From positions 26,977,537-27,041,536 of the forward strand of contig NC_064440.1 of the NCBI RefSeq assembly GCF_023343835.1: DNA of 64,000 bases, read 5' to 3'. Origin of the DNA: Lagopus muta (Eukaryota > Chordata > Aves > Galliformes > Phasianidae). The translations under genes and the position numbers were made by a program. Below are positions 15,201 through 26,700 of this stretch, piece after piece. A model generated the notes under the pieces. That model saw nothing but the letters and a program-made list of their open reading frames with translations. It was not told the origin of the DNA and made no database searches. Every line of letters begins with the position of its first letter. Within the stretch, counting starts at the first letter, position 1.

Positions 15201-18200
15201 GGTTGTGATGGCACTTGATGAACTAGTTGTGTTTCACGTGCGCTTGCTGAAGACAAAAGTGTGTTATGCTTTTTTTTTATTATGAGGAAAAGATTACCAG
15301 TTATGTTGCTCTCTTTCAGCACTCCATCGTTTGTTGAGATTTCTGCGAAACTGCACATGGCTCAGCCTGAAAATGAGAGCAGGGTTCCAGTGCTAAGTAT
15401 TTACTCTTCGTCAGGCTGTCAGTATGAAGTAAGAAAGAAACATTTCGTTGCTAATTTGTGTCCGTGTATAATTTTGGTATAATTTAGTCTTTCAAATCAC
15501 ATGGTTGGTTTTTAGCAAAACAAATACTAAGTAAATCCCAAGTTCTGCTCTTTGGCCAATTTGTGAATGTAGTCCTTGTTATAACTGTTTTGCCAAGTTA
15601 CAGGGCTATTTAAAGTTGGTCTTATGCTTCTTTATGCAAAATATTAAAGTCTTTGTTTTTAAAAAAAAAAAGTTGGTAGTAAGTTGTTGTACATTCCAAT
15701 TACAGGATTGCTGTGTTCTCATAGTTAAGTTGGTTTCTGAAAAGTGTTTTGTATTTGTTAGCTGTTGTGCAAAATAACACTCAAATTATCTGTTACCTTT
15801 TTTATGCAGGTAATTCTGAAAACGTCGTTTTTACAAATTCTTGGACAAGTAAGAGGGGCTTTCAATACAAGTTCTTCCTTCCTTTCTCTCCTTCTGTGGC
15901 ACATGAAATCCTTCTTGATGCCAGAAGAAGCACTGTTTGAGGACCAGTTAAAACTTTGTCACTTGACAAGTCATCCCATCCCATGCTCCCATTTTCATAA
16001 TAAAAAATCTCTCTAGCTCTAGAGAGTGTAGTGTAGATGTTGAACATTTGTCTTTGTAGTTAGCCCAGTGTCTATAAAAGGATGGCACTGGAAGTCATAT
16101 TGACTGTCTTGCGGAATGAATTAGTACTGATAAAATTTGAACACTTGACATGAAACAAAAGTAGGATTAAAAAAGCAGAAGAACTTCAGTTTGTCTCTTT
16201 ATAACTATTTTATTCCTTTATACATGAGGAATACTTTTCTACGTTGGTGTCAGTAAGAATAGACCACCCATCTGCAGTTTTCTAATTCTGAAAAGTAATT
16301 AAATTCCAAGCTCCTAAGTATGGCTCTGGAATATTAGTAGCAAGTTTCTGTATTTGAATATATGCAATTATATCAAGGATTTTTCATTTTGTTATCATTT
16401 TAGAAGAATTTCTGTACTATTTTTATGTAAAGGGATATTATTTCATTACTTTGTACAGTGGATGCCAGGTAAAAGATAAATGAAATTTGGGTCTGAAAGG
16501 GTTCGTAACTGTGCAGGTTTTGCTTGGAAAGTGCAAGGTTTTGCTTTTAGGGTTCGCTTATGTATATTACTGAATTACCAGTAATGTGCTGCTCTATTCT
16601 TTCTGTATTTGTTGTGAATGGGGAAAAAAAAAAAAAAGGCTTCTGTTTATATTTTGATCCTTTATAAAAACACATTTGAGTAGCCATTTATGGGAGTATT
16701 TTCCATATATGCCATTAATTGTTAAGAGTGGTTCTCAAATACTTGTACATGGTAACAGGAAACCGGTAGTATCTTTTAGGATAGATCTTCCAGTTAAATT
16801 GTCATGCTGACTCAATGTTGGTTTTTGTGTGTGTATGTATACAAAGGATTTTCTTATCCTTGTCTTTCAGATAATAAGGTTCCATGCTGGTGCTCTTCCT
16901 GTCTATGTTGTTTCTAATATTCTCCTTACCTATGGAGGACAGTTGAGTACACTGATGTCAACAGGTAGCTTTCTGGAAAAATATTTTTTCTAGTGTTTTT
17001 GAATTAATTACTTCTCTAATTTACTGTTGATGATTTAGCAGTTGTGATTTTTTTTTTTTTTTAAGCCAGGTATCATTGAACTTGAGCGAATGCTTTGGAT
17101 ATATATTCTTTAGCTTCAGCTTTTGTTGATAGTTCTCCATGGTTGTGTTCTAGCAGTTTGCTTTTTCTTTCCTTGTGATCAGTGTGTTGCAACGTATTTT
17201 AGTATTAATAGAAAACTACTTAAAAATACATCTAAAAATTAAAAATATAATGTTAAGATAAATGAAACAACTTAATCTTGCATGAAGATGAGATTTGGAG
17301 ACTGGTTATTAGACGTGTCTTAAGACAGAATGCATTTTCATTTAAGTTCAAGTTGGTATTTTTAACAAACTCGTCTGGAAGCTCTTGTGCTCTAGAACCT
17401 GACCATGATTGATGCAGTGAATAAGGCCTTCTGATCATAGAATCACAGAATCTTTTAAGTTGAAAAAGACTTATGATATCAAGTCCAATCGTAATGCGGT
17501 AGGCTGACTTACAGTGTTGTCATAAGACATGGTTATGTTGAAAGTGAACTTTCAGATTTTTTCCTGAATTTGCTTTTTATTGTGATTAGTCTTTGTTCAA
17601 GTTCATGACAAAATAATAACTATAGGTGCTTTCTGTTCTTGATTCTAGGCCAGTGTTCAGAATTTTCACTTGAACTAGTTAGAGCAGCTAAGCCCTACAA
17701 AGTAGAACCTATTATAAGCATTGTTGTGTTTCTGCAGGGGTAAGTTTGCATTATCTTTTTTTTGTTTGTTTGTTTGTTTTTTAAAGCAGTTTCTAAAGCA
17801 AGAAAATTCAGAATAACTGTTGGTGGGATGATTATTATATTATGGTCTGACTTTGATTTTGTTTGAAAGCCTGTAAGTAGGAAGAGTAGTTGACTGATTG
17901 TCTTACTGTTGTAGCAAGTGAAAGTGATAAGTAATACTGCTTTCATGTTTTTGGCAGGTTTAACTGGTTTAGAGAGATATGGGATTCACTCTTGCTACCA
18001 GAGGTGGATGCTGCTGTACTGAGTAGTCAGGATGCATGGTTCCCCCTTGTGTCCCTGATTCTATTTCTTTTTGGGACAGGCATTGCCTACTGGAGTGCAG
18101 TATTTTTCTCTACGTTTCTGAGAATCTTCTCTTCATTATGGTTAACTCTGACTAGGTAAAACAACCTTACGCTCTAATTATGCTTTTTTAGATGTCTGCA

Positions 18201-21200
18201 GCACGGTCATTTTTGTTTGCTTCAATGTGAGTGGTTGGACAGATGAAATTCTGCCTGATTTTAGACATCTGAATGTGCTAGTGCTAAGTACTAATGAAGG
18301 AGAGGTGCCTCTCATTCCTCATCACGCATCACCAAAAGGCAACTTACATGGTTTATTAATATCATGCATGGTTCTAGTATCTTATGCAGGTTCTCATACA
18401 GTCCTGAATTTCTTGGGGGGGGAGGGAAGAAGGAAAAAAAAAAAAAAAAAGGTGATTTATAAATCTCTCTAAAGTGGAATAGTATTTGTTTGGCTTCAGC
18501 TCAGTATTTGAAAACATTCTGATGTGGCCAGCAGCAAATAATTTGTCATTAGCTGTCTGTGGAGTTTTTTTCCTGTCAAGTAGTCTTCTCAGGCTGCCCA
18601 GAGATACAGTTGTGCCCCATTTCTGGAGACCAGGCTGGATCAGGCCCTGGGCAACCTCTGATTTAGCTGTAATGTCCCTGTTCATCGTAGGGGAATTGGA
18701 CTAGATGATCTTTAAAGGTCCCTTCCAACTCTAAGGATTCTATGATTCTATGATTCTCTTTGTGGTTATTTTCAGTATTTGTTGCAAAAGCTTTTAAGAT
18801 GTTGTTTTCCAAATAACACTTTTTTTCCATTTTCACTGTCTATTTTAATGCTGGAATGTTCAGTGAAATTCAAAGAAATTATAGATATTGCACTATCTTC
18901 CCCATGGCATTCCTCCATTTTTCTATCTCATCATCTCATCTTTGTCATTCTAGTTCCATCCTTGTCTCTTAATAACATCTTCTGGAAAGCTGGGACTCCC
19001 AATAAGCTTTCCTATGTCGCTCATGCTATGAGCAAGCAGAAATTCCTGTCTGAGATGAATGTCACAAAATTAATATTGCAAGCTTATTGTTGCATGCTGC
19101 TGTGCTACCTTTAAAGACCTCAGTGTATTAAATGTTTGCAGTTGGAGTCACTTGAACGTGCAGCTTGCAGCAGTAATGACACAGTGCTGGTTCTCTTTGT
19201 CTCAAAGAAGAACTAAGTGACTATGTAGATCTAGAGTTAGGATAAGCTAATGCTTTACGTTCACAGAAGTATGCTGTGTTCCCCCAGTGAAGTAAAAGTA
19301 ATGCCTTAGTTACAAGGCAGTAACTAATAATGTGTTAGTTACAGGAAGGTGTCCGATGAAGTTGTTTTGTCAAGTAGCTTACGTGGCAGCTGGTGTATAT
19401 TTGTCTAACCTTATTTTTTCAGTGCTTTATCAGTTTGGGAGCAATGCATTCTCCTGAGTCATTCGTGAAACAGAGTGATTGTTAGATATCTTGTAATGAC
19501 ATCAAAACTACAAAGTGTGAGAGTGCTTCTGTCTTTTTTCAGACCTACTGTACTTTCGAAAGCTAAATTGATTACACCCAGAAGACTCTGCATGGTGGGG
19601 TCCCTTGCTTTGGTTAGCTGGACCACTTGTGGTGCATTTGCTCTATTCATTATTTATCTTCAATACTTGTTCAAGGTACTGAAAAGCTAAGCATTTTGAA
19701 TTTGTATATGAAGTCAGAATTTTGTATGTTTTGAATTGAAAGTGTTAAAAGCAAAAAATGAAGGCTAGCACATTGTATACTTGAAATAAATGTTACAATT
19801 TAGGTACTTGAAATTTTTTTTTTTAATTTTTCAACTTTGTCTTGTACTTCTTAGAATGATTTTGTTGCTTTGATAATACTTCTTTCAAAGAAATTTACAG
19901 TTCTGTATGCATGCTGTGATTATTTAGTTGCAATTTTTATCTTCTGGATATGTCGTGTTACAAAATCAAAGGCTAATAACTTCCTTGAACAAAAGCTTTA
20001 GTGAAAGAAAGTCCTGAAGGAATGTTCTGTAGAATACTTTCTTGAATACTCTTCACAGGTCCTTTTGAAGTAAAGGGAGGAAGATGGATATGTGGCTATA
20101 CTGAATTAGAATTTTTGTTATATGTCTAATCTGATCCCTTGACTGGTGCTGTGAGGATCCATATTTAGTCCCTGCTATTCAGTTTCCATGGTCTTCTGTG
20201 CATCAGTGTCTAACTTAGGTATCTGATTCACCCTATGGCTATAGAGTTGCTAAAACAGCTGCTATCGTTAGTTTCTAGGGAAGCCTTGGGAGCACAAGAC
20301 TGGGAATTAAGGGTACAAAAGGAAGCAGCCTGCAGGTGGTCTGAGGTAGGTAGGTGGCAGCAGAAAGCACAGCATGAGCAACAGGATTTCTCTGTGTTCT
20401 TCGAACCTGAGAGATCTCCACTGAGGCCCCAGCTGTTAAAAACAAACAAACAAACAAAGACAATTAACAATAAGCCCCTTTATTTTTTTTGTATGCTACA
20501 GATTTCATGTGAAGCAACTTTACTGAAAGAGTGAATCTGTCTTACAGGTTATAAAACTGAGTGTGAATGTAAGAGCAGAGCAAAACGTGCTGAATAGGGT
20601 GAGTGTGTTTACTGTTTCTGTTCAAAATTCTATGACCAAGAACTGTTTGGCAAACCTGTGCATTGTAAATTATTATCATCCTGTCCTGCACTACTGTGTT
20701 GTGCTGTGATAACTACGTGGCTGCAGAGCTTGCTTAGTGTGTGCATGATGAAAATATAGGACACAAATGTCACCTTCTGTCATATATGATTACTGAAGTC
20801 ACAGTTCAAGACCACTGCAGTGTGAACTTGTCTGAAGATTCCAGTAAATTGGGAACTGTTTAGAAAGAAGAGAAGAGGCAAAGTATTGCTGGTTTTCATG
20901 CATTTTCATTTCTGATCCTTTTTCAGTTACTTCAATTTATAGTATCCAAACTGTGTGTGGATACTTGTGTATAATATCTACCTGTTCTGTTTGGCAGTTA
21001 AAAAAAAAAAAGCAGTCTGCAAGAAAAAGTTTTGATAAATTTCTTTGAAATTTTTGGGTCTCCCTTATGTTTAGTTTAAATTCTCTTCTGCTCTTCTTCC
21101 ATATCCAAATAATCTTTCTTATCTTTCACTTGTAGTTTTTTCAGTCATTGAAATGTAGCATCTGCCAGCTTACTAATTTGTCTTTATTATTTATTCTTAG

Positions 21201-23702
21201 AGCTACTGTTTTACTCCCAGTTACGTTACCTCCTGTATTTCTTCCATGAATGATCACCTGTGATTTTCGCCCACATGCTTTATTATTTCTTTTATTCTGT
21301 TCTTCCTCCTTCCAGGAACTCCGTTTCTTATCAGTGCAGTGGTGTCAGGATATCTCTACTCTCCTAAACGTCTCTATTCTTTTCTTCCAAAGACACAAAC
21401 TATTAGTGTAAGAGAAATTGCTGGATGCTTTATAGTGGAACCATTGAACTTTGCTTTTGATGGCTTTTTGAGGGATAAATTGCAGATTTTTTTTTTCCTG
21501 AATCAGAGCTCATATGCTACTGTAGCTTTTCCTTTTTTGTCCCTCTGTATGAGTTCTATCAAGCCAGTGCATGCTCTTGTTTTTTGTGCTTTTTTTTTCA
21601 GGAATTGGAGCGCTCAAAAGAAACTTCACAGAATTCCATTAGATGCACAGTCAAAAAACAGGATTTGATAGACAGTACTTCAGAAGCAACACAGTCTCTC
21701 TCAAGCAGTACAACTGCTGAAGCTGCTAACAGTCTGAAGATCCATGTTACAGTGTTCAATTTATTCACATGGATTGTTCTGCTCAACTTGCCATCTTTAG
21801 TTTATTGGTTAAAAAATCTCAGGTAACTTCTTAAATTGTCAATAAGGGTGGAAGAAAAGAATCCAAACCTTTGAAGATGCTTACAATTGCAAATAGTTGA
21901 TTCTTCAGATTGTCTACCTTATTATAGCATCGAAGAGTGCCGTTAACTTTAACTGTTCTTTCTATGCAAACTGGCTTTAGTTATGATATAAGTAGATGTT
22001 AAGAGAACCAATAGTATGTTGAAGAAAGTAACAATTCAAAAATGATTTAAATGCAGCCAGGGATGGCCTTATTCATTTTATGTTCATTGTTGTTAGCACA
22101 TCCGTGCTTCCAAATTGGATTTTATCTGGTGGCCTGGTTTAGAAGTAACGTGCCCTTAAAACTAATTCACTCTTTTGCAGGTACAGTGCTAGACTTGACC
22201 CTGACCCGTGTCGAGCTACAGCTATTATACTTGTGTGCATTTTAGAAATTCTCATGAATTCGAGTGCTTCTGAAGTGAAATCAAGGTACTGTAGCCCAAT
22301 CCCCAGTTGTTTTACTGTTTGTTTCTTACCACGTCAGTTTATGTGTTAAAACTTCATTTGCACTTCACAGTTCTGTAATTATTCAACCTTCACAGAGATG
22401 AATAAACTCGCATGTTTTAAGTCTTAAGAACTAGGTAAGATGCAAATGAACGTAGTTCAGGTAAGTGGAGAAAAATCACCTGTATTTACCTTGCAGACTT
22501 AAAGTATTTAATATCTACAATATCAGTTGCGTAAAGACTTGTTTTAACTGTGGTTTTTTCATTCATTCATTCATGTAATCCTTCTAAATGTTACAGAATC
22601 CTACTGTATCTCAAAAATTATTATCTGGAAGTTAAAAGGATAAGTGGATTTCAAACTGTTACAGTTATGTACACATAACCTCTCCTTATGGGAGAGGGTT
22701 TTTTTAAACATGCCCACATCATGCTTTGTTTGGAGCCCTTGGTTGTGCAGTTCTTCCTCTGACATAAAATTAGACACTGTACCATGAAAAATGTGAGGCA
22801 TGAAATTGCCTCACAGATTCGTATCTCCACAGAAACATCATTGGGCATGCTGCAACATGTTATAGCAAACTATAACCATCTCAGCTCAGGACTTAAATGT
22901 ATAGGTGAACTGAAAGAAACGAAATTCCAGCTGAAGAGCATGCAGCTTTTATACCATCACTCTCCTTGAGGGGGCTGTGTTTCTTTATTATGATAGTGAT
23001 CATATTTTCAGACCCCAGAATTGCTGCAGGTTTTTTAAAAGTGTTAAATGTTCACCACAGCTAATCCTAGTTATTGTTTCCAAGCACATGAAAGAGCAGA
23101 AAATAATCAGGAGTGATTAGCATGGTTCCACCAAGAGAAAGTCATGCCTAACCAACATGAAATCATAAATCTGATGGATGAAAGGGGAGCAGTGGATATT
23201 CTCTATCTAGACTTCAGAAAACTTAGTACTAAACAGTGTAGTTCATCTTCTTGACCAGTACTTGTTAACTCAAATGATGTAAAACAATGCATATTTCTGT
23301 TACTGAGAATTTATTTCTAAATTTACATAATAATAGTGTTAAATGACATTTTATTAGCCTTTTTGCATAATTTCTCTTGCTTATATATCAACTATTTCCC
23401 ATTGAGCCTGTCTTTTTTTTTTTTTTTTTTTTTTTTTTCCTATTTTAAAAATGGCAAATCCTTGAAATCTATGCATTCATTTTCTGAAGAAAATGAAATA
23501 AGGTATTTGGACTCCTGCACATATGGCCACAAAAATGGCAATTTTTTCTTTATGTTCTTACAGCAAACTCCTGAAGATTGCGGCCAAAGTTCCACTCCCT
23601 TTGTCTGTTGCAGTGTTGGCTTTCGGACGAATGCATTTATACAAAGTACCACATTTTGTAACTTTTTCTCTTCTTCTACATGTGCTGTGTTGTGTTGTGT
23701 AA
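236..23702 (+). CDS. PGAP1: PGAP1, GPI inositol-deacylase (5' end outside window)
   Basis: Codes for the ER multi-pass membrane enzyme that removes the acyl chain from the inositol of newly attached GPI anchors, a step needed for export and later remodelling of GPI proteins. I traced 25 coding exons, all in continuous frame: 236-411, 891-1062, 2091-2251, 3948-4000, 4168-4234, 5824-5929, 7336-7391, 7467-7550, 8921-8970, 10204-10255, 10496-10573, 11637-11712, 12024-12097, 12170-12221, 14355-14421, 15320-15428, 15810-15848, 16871-16964, 17649-17739, 17958-18155, 19543-19675, 20548-20598, 21602-21822, 22181-22285, 23564-23702. They give 833 residues plus stop; the human protein is about 922, so roughly 100 N-terminal residues lie upstream. 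Recognisable blocks are [67 protein letters not shown] and [18 protein letters not shown]. The N-terminal half is the lumenal alpha/beta hydrolase, the middle is a beta-rich lumenal part, and the C-terminal third holds membrane helices. Introns longer than 300 bp hold only the repeats listed separately; I see nothing else in them. Confidence 0.96.
891..1062 (+). CDS. PGAP1: PGAP1 exon with the lipase nucleophile elbow
   Basis: This 172-nt exon reads [18 protein letters not shown] and continues through [12 protein letters not shown] and [15 protein letters not shown]. The G-H-S-M-G motif is the GxSxG nucleophile elbow of the alpha/beta hydrolase fold; the catalytic serine codon is TCC at 933-935, corresponding to the active-site serine near residue 174 of the human enzyme. 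The exon has a clean tttgcttcag acceptor, starts in phase 0 and ends one base into an aspartate codon completed at 2091. An upstream ATG at 834 is open into this exon, but it is intron read-through and not a start. Confidence 0.96.
5385..5722 (+). mobile_element. CR1 LINE 3' fragment (plus)
   Basis: 5'-truncated chicken repeat 1 copy in a PGAP1 intron. Diagnostic parts are the segment around gtggtggatgccccatccct and the 3' end gttggactagatgactttta followed by ttctttccaactcaaatggt. It lies in the sense orientation of PGAP1. Confidence 0.88.
7392..7466 (+). other. PGAP1: 75-bp GC-AG intron of PGAP1, exitron-like
   Basis: The exon ends at AAT (7389-7391) and the next begins at GAT (7467), giving the junction [11 protein letters not shown], which matches the family. 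The donor is GCAAGT, a perfect GC-type 5' splice site; the nearby GT at 7396 would join out of frame to an immediate TGA. The acceptor is cttcttttaag. The intron is exactly 25 codons long and has no stop in the PGAP1 frame, so retention would insert 25 mostly hydrophobic residues instead of truncating the protein. Confidence 0.85.
12098..12169 (+). other. PGAP1: 72-bp intron of PGAP1
   Basis: An ultra-short GT-AG intron (donor gtaaga, acceptor atattttag) separates the exon ending in QLQHFNQ from the one starting [11 protein letters not shown]. Unlike the 75-bp intron at 7392 it contains in-frame stops, so retention would truncate the protein. It is near the lower size limit of vertebrate introns, in keeping with compact avian genes. 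Confidence 0.85.
12411..13660 (-). mobile_element. CR1 LINE with reverse transcriptase remnant (minus)
   Basis: The longest transposon remnant in the window, about 1.25 kb, inside the PGAP1 intron 12222-14354 and antisense to the gene. Its 3' end is at the left (tcacagaatcatagggatcg). Read on the minus strand it holds degenerate ORF2 reverse transcriptase sequence, including [15 protein letters not shown] (about 13461-13505) and, further on, an ADD-K-like region near 13230. Frameshifts and stops show that it is dead. Confidence 0.92.
15058..15165 (+). mobile_element. CR1 LINE 3' end (plus)
   Basis: Short CR1 tail in a PGAP1 intron, recognised from tagtggaaggtgtccctgcc and the terminal tttccaacccaaaccattct. 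Only the last 100 or so bases of the element remain. Confidence 0.8.
16871..23702 (+). CDS. PGAP1: PGAP1 C-terminal membrane domain exons
   Basis: Eight exons code for the membrane-embedded part. Hydrophobic segments visible in order include [49 protein letters not shown] with the following [68 protein letters not shown] and a last pair around [11 protein letters not shown] and [12 protein letters not shown]. Between the fourth and fifth helices a polar, serine- and lysine-rich loop is spread over the exons at 20548-20598 and 21602-21822; it is the least conserved stretch. The protein ends [10 protein letters not shown] with TAA at 23700-23702. Confidence 0.93.
17434..17510 (-). mobile_element. 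CR1 LINE 3' end (minus)
   Basis: A very short, diverged CR1 tail in antisense orientation: atcatagaatcacagaatct followed by a degraded form of the usual agtccaac segment. It lies in a PGAP1 intron. Confidence 0.7.
18583..18757 (+). mobile_element. CR1 LINE 3' end with octamer tail (plus)
   Basis: CR1 fragment in a PGAP1 intron, with the standard gactagatgatctttaaag and ccttccaactctaaggattc, ending in the ATTCTATG-type short tandem tail (two copies) that marks genuine CR1 3' ends. Confidence 0.9.
23075..23235 (+). mobile_element. CR1 LINE internal reverse transcriptase fragment (plus)
   Basis: Contains agtcatgcctaaccaacatg and, about 40 bases on, a segment reading VDILYLDF, the CR1 reverse transcriptase motif that also occurs in the element at 12411. 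There is no 3' tail, so this is an internal piece. It sits in the last PGAP1 intron, some 330 bp before the terminal exon. Confidence 0.75.
23413..23438 (+). repeat. Poly(T) tract in last PGAP1 intron
   Basis: An uninterrupted run of 26 T about 125 bp upstream of the acceptor of the terminal PGAP1 exon. It is probably length-variable between individuals. A similar run of 28 T lies at 55484-55511 in a GTF3C3 intron. Confidence 0.95.
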
Positions 23703-26700
23703 CATTGGTTTTACATAAGAACAGTGCAGCCTGGAAAGTTACGGTGGTGAGGGAACAAATTTCAACAAAGGAATGCCTAGACCAACATAACTTGTGTTAT
23801 ATGGGAAAGATTGCTGAAATGCCATTACTTCATGAGAAGCTTTTGGTTCTGTTCATGCTGCTTAGAAAGTTTCTCATGGTGTTCATTTCCTGACTGTGAC
23901 AATTAAGTGAATTAACTGTGCGTGTGTAAGCACATGAGTTGTATTAGTGTTACATCTCAACACTCCGTTTGCCTTGCAGACACTTGGATATTTCACTGTA
24001 TTTCTTAGTTGAAATAGACTTTTTTTTACTCAGTACACTGTACAGTGCGTATGTTCTGGACTTGCTTCTCTTGCAGGTCAGAAGTATGCTGGTTAGACTC
24101 AATAAACTTCAAGCACACTGTGACTATCAGAAATACTGCACAGCCAAGTATACTTTCAATCATTTTATGCTACATTTAAAAGCTGTCACACTTGTATCTA
24201 GTCAAATCAGAATGTACTGCTTCTATAGAGCTGTTATTTCTAGCAAATTACTTGTTCAATTACTGTTAGATGAGTGAGAGATTAATGACAGTTTTAAACA
24301 TTTTCATTTTTGTGAGAGTGAGAAAACAATGACAGTTTGTGTGGCTTTCTATTCTGGAAGCTTACCAGCAGATTCATAAACAACTGGCTGTAATGTTGTT
24401 TTAAAACATTGCCAATTTTGTTGGAATTTTGTTAATTCAGAAATGACTCCTTAGACCTCATCCATATGTAGGAGGTAGCAAATTTTAAGGTATGATGCAA
24501 GTTGACACTAGAGTTGCTATACTGCAGTTTCCAGATAGCCAAGGCAGGGTTCTTTCCTATTGTAAATGGAGAGTCTTCATCTCATGGTAAATGTCCATAC
24601 AGTAATTTAGTATGAAATAGCTACAACATATAAATCCACACCTTGCCATACTGTGCTAACTTCCTTCTGTGGGTGAGCTCTTAGGTAGTACAAAAAACTG
24701 TCTGTAATTATTAGCTCTTCATAAAGAATTATCTTAGTGCCTAGATGCTAGTGACTGCCATTTACAACGATGCCTAGAATAGCTGTGTGTAAGGAATTCT
24801 ATCTCCTGGCATGTGTTTTGCCAACAGAAGAAATCACACTAACCGTTATGTTATTTAAAATGAGGTATTGATTCCATGTAGAGATGAGTGCTACTACTTG
24901 CTTCTTTGTTAGCTGTCTCCACTATCTGAGATATGTCATCTTCATATGGAATTACTATGCCAGCTTGATTACCTAATAGGGATAATAACAGGAAATCTGC
25001 TACCTACTGTCAATTGAGTGTATTCTTAATGTAGAGGTAGAGCCTGACCCATTGGTTTAATCTTGTTATTCTTGCCTGAAGTGCCTCAGTTAGTTCTAGC
25101 TTGTTCTTAGAGTTAATTCATCTGAGCTGCCTGAAAAGACTTATTAATTCACACAGTGACTTTGAAAATGAACCTATTCTGTCTTATAAACCAATCAGCT
25201 ATTCAAGCTATCACTTAGTCATTAGAACTGCTCTCAGTTGTAGTTAACCAAACCACCTGTTACTGCTGTCAGTAACCTACCTGCTGATCTTCAAGTCTTA
25301 ACATCCTATTGACGAGATTAGATCATGTGCATAGTGTTAGTAAATCAAAGATGTTAATTGTATTATATCCTGGTACTGTCTAAACAAATGTATGCTACAG
25401 TATATGTATATAAGATAATTTGTGTCCATATATACTTGTAGCTTGATTTAGCCTAGAGGTTTCTTTTCAGGCACAGAAGAATAGAGTAGTTTTCCTACTT
25501 TCAGGTGGCTGTTAGTGTGATGGACAGTGACAGAACTGCAGTGCAGTTGGTAAAAGGCCATCTGTAAAATGTGCAAAGGTCTGATTTTGGTGAAAGATCA
25601 TTTCCTTGGCATTCATGGTCCCTTTGGCCTACTACTGTATTTTGCTTCCTATTTTGGTTTGCCATTTTTATCACTTCTTCATGCATGAACCCATTTGTTG
25701 GAGCTGTTGGTGGAATGATCAGAATAAGGAGAGCAAACAGTCCCAAGATGTGGTAACTTCCAAAATCTGGCGGTGCATGAAACATACCAAATCACAACAG
25801 CATAGAGTAACACCATTTTTCTTATTTAATGGTATTCTTGTAAGCTGGGAATTTTGTTGATGTTGCTATCGTTCCTCATGAAATGGGTTACAAGATGTTA
25901 TGTAGTGATTCTTATATGATTTTGAAGGCGTAGGTAGGAATGGAAAGATACAATCCTTAGTCTGAGATCCCAGGTCTGTTGAGGTTTTCAGACTTTTCTC
26001 TCTCTTCTGTTGATGCTTCCTTTTCCAAAGGTCATTCACTTTCACAGGGGGAAGAAGTAGGTAGTCTTATTGCAAATTTGGATTTTGTATGCTTTGTGTA
26101 TCGTTGCTAGATGAAAAACGTGCTCTCAGAGGTGTGCACTGAGGTTTGGCAGTGACTGAGGACTGTCTAACTGCCGTTTGAGAGATGAGGGTTCTAATCT
26201 CAGCTAGATTCCCTGTATAATCAGTAGAGGGCATTAGGACAAATGTCAATTCATCCAATTCTAAGAAAAGATTTTATAGATTTCCAAAATAGTTTTTCAG
26301 ATAAATAGTGTGATTGTACTTTTGGAGAAAAGACTTCTGTTCTACAGATTTCTAGTTCGGCCACCTCCCTCATTACAGCCTCAGCAGAAATGTGGGCTAA
26401 CCCACATTTTTAATTGGCTGTATGACAAAGTATAAATATTACCAGAGCATCTTTTTGTATGAGTGGACATTTATAAAACAGCTTTTGGGAAATACATTCT
26501 CTCAATACCTTTAAATCATAATTCCAGTTTACTCTTCCAACTTTAAACTATCTGAAGTTACTGGAGAAGATCAAGACAAGCTATTTCGTGATGATTTATA
26601 GCTCCATGCTGAAAGGAGCATCTCTGCTAACTCCCACTCCAAGTTTGTTGTTCTGTTCCTTTTTAGAAGTTGAGATACTAATTCTGCAGAACCACTGTGG

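Noticed and set aside
23336-23893. 185-residue open frame
   Set aside because: It runs through the poly(T) tract and crosses the last PGAP1 exon in the wrong frame; the real exon reads [14 protein letters not shown] and stops at 23702.
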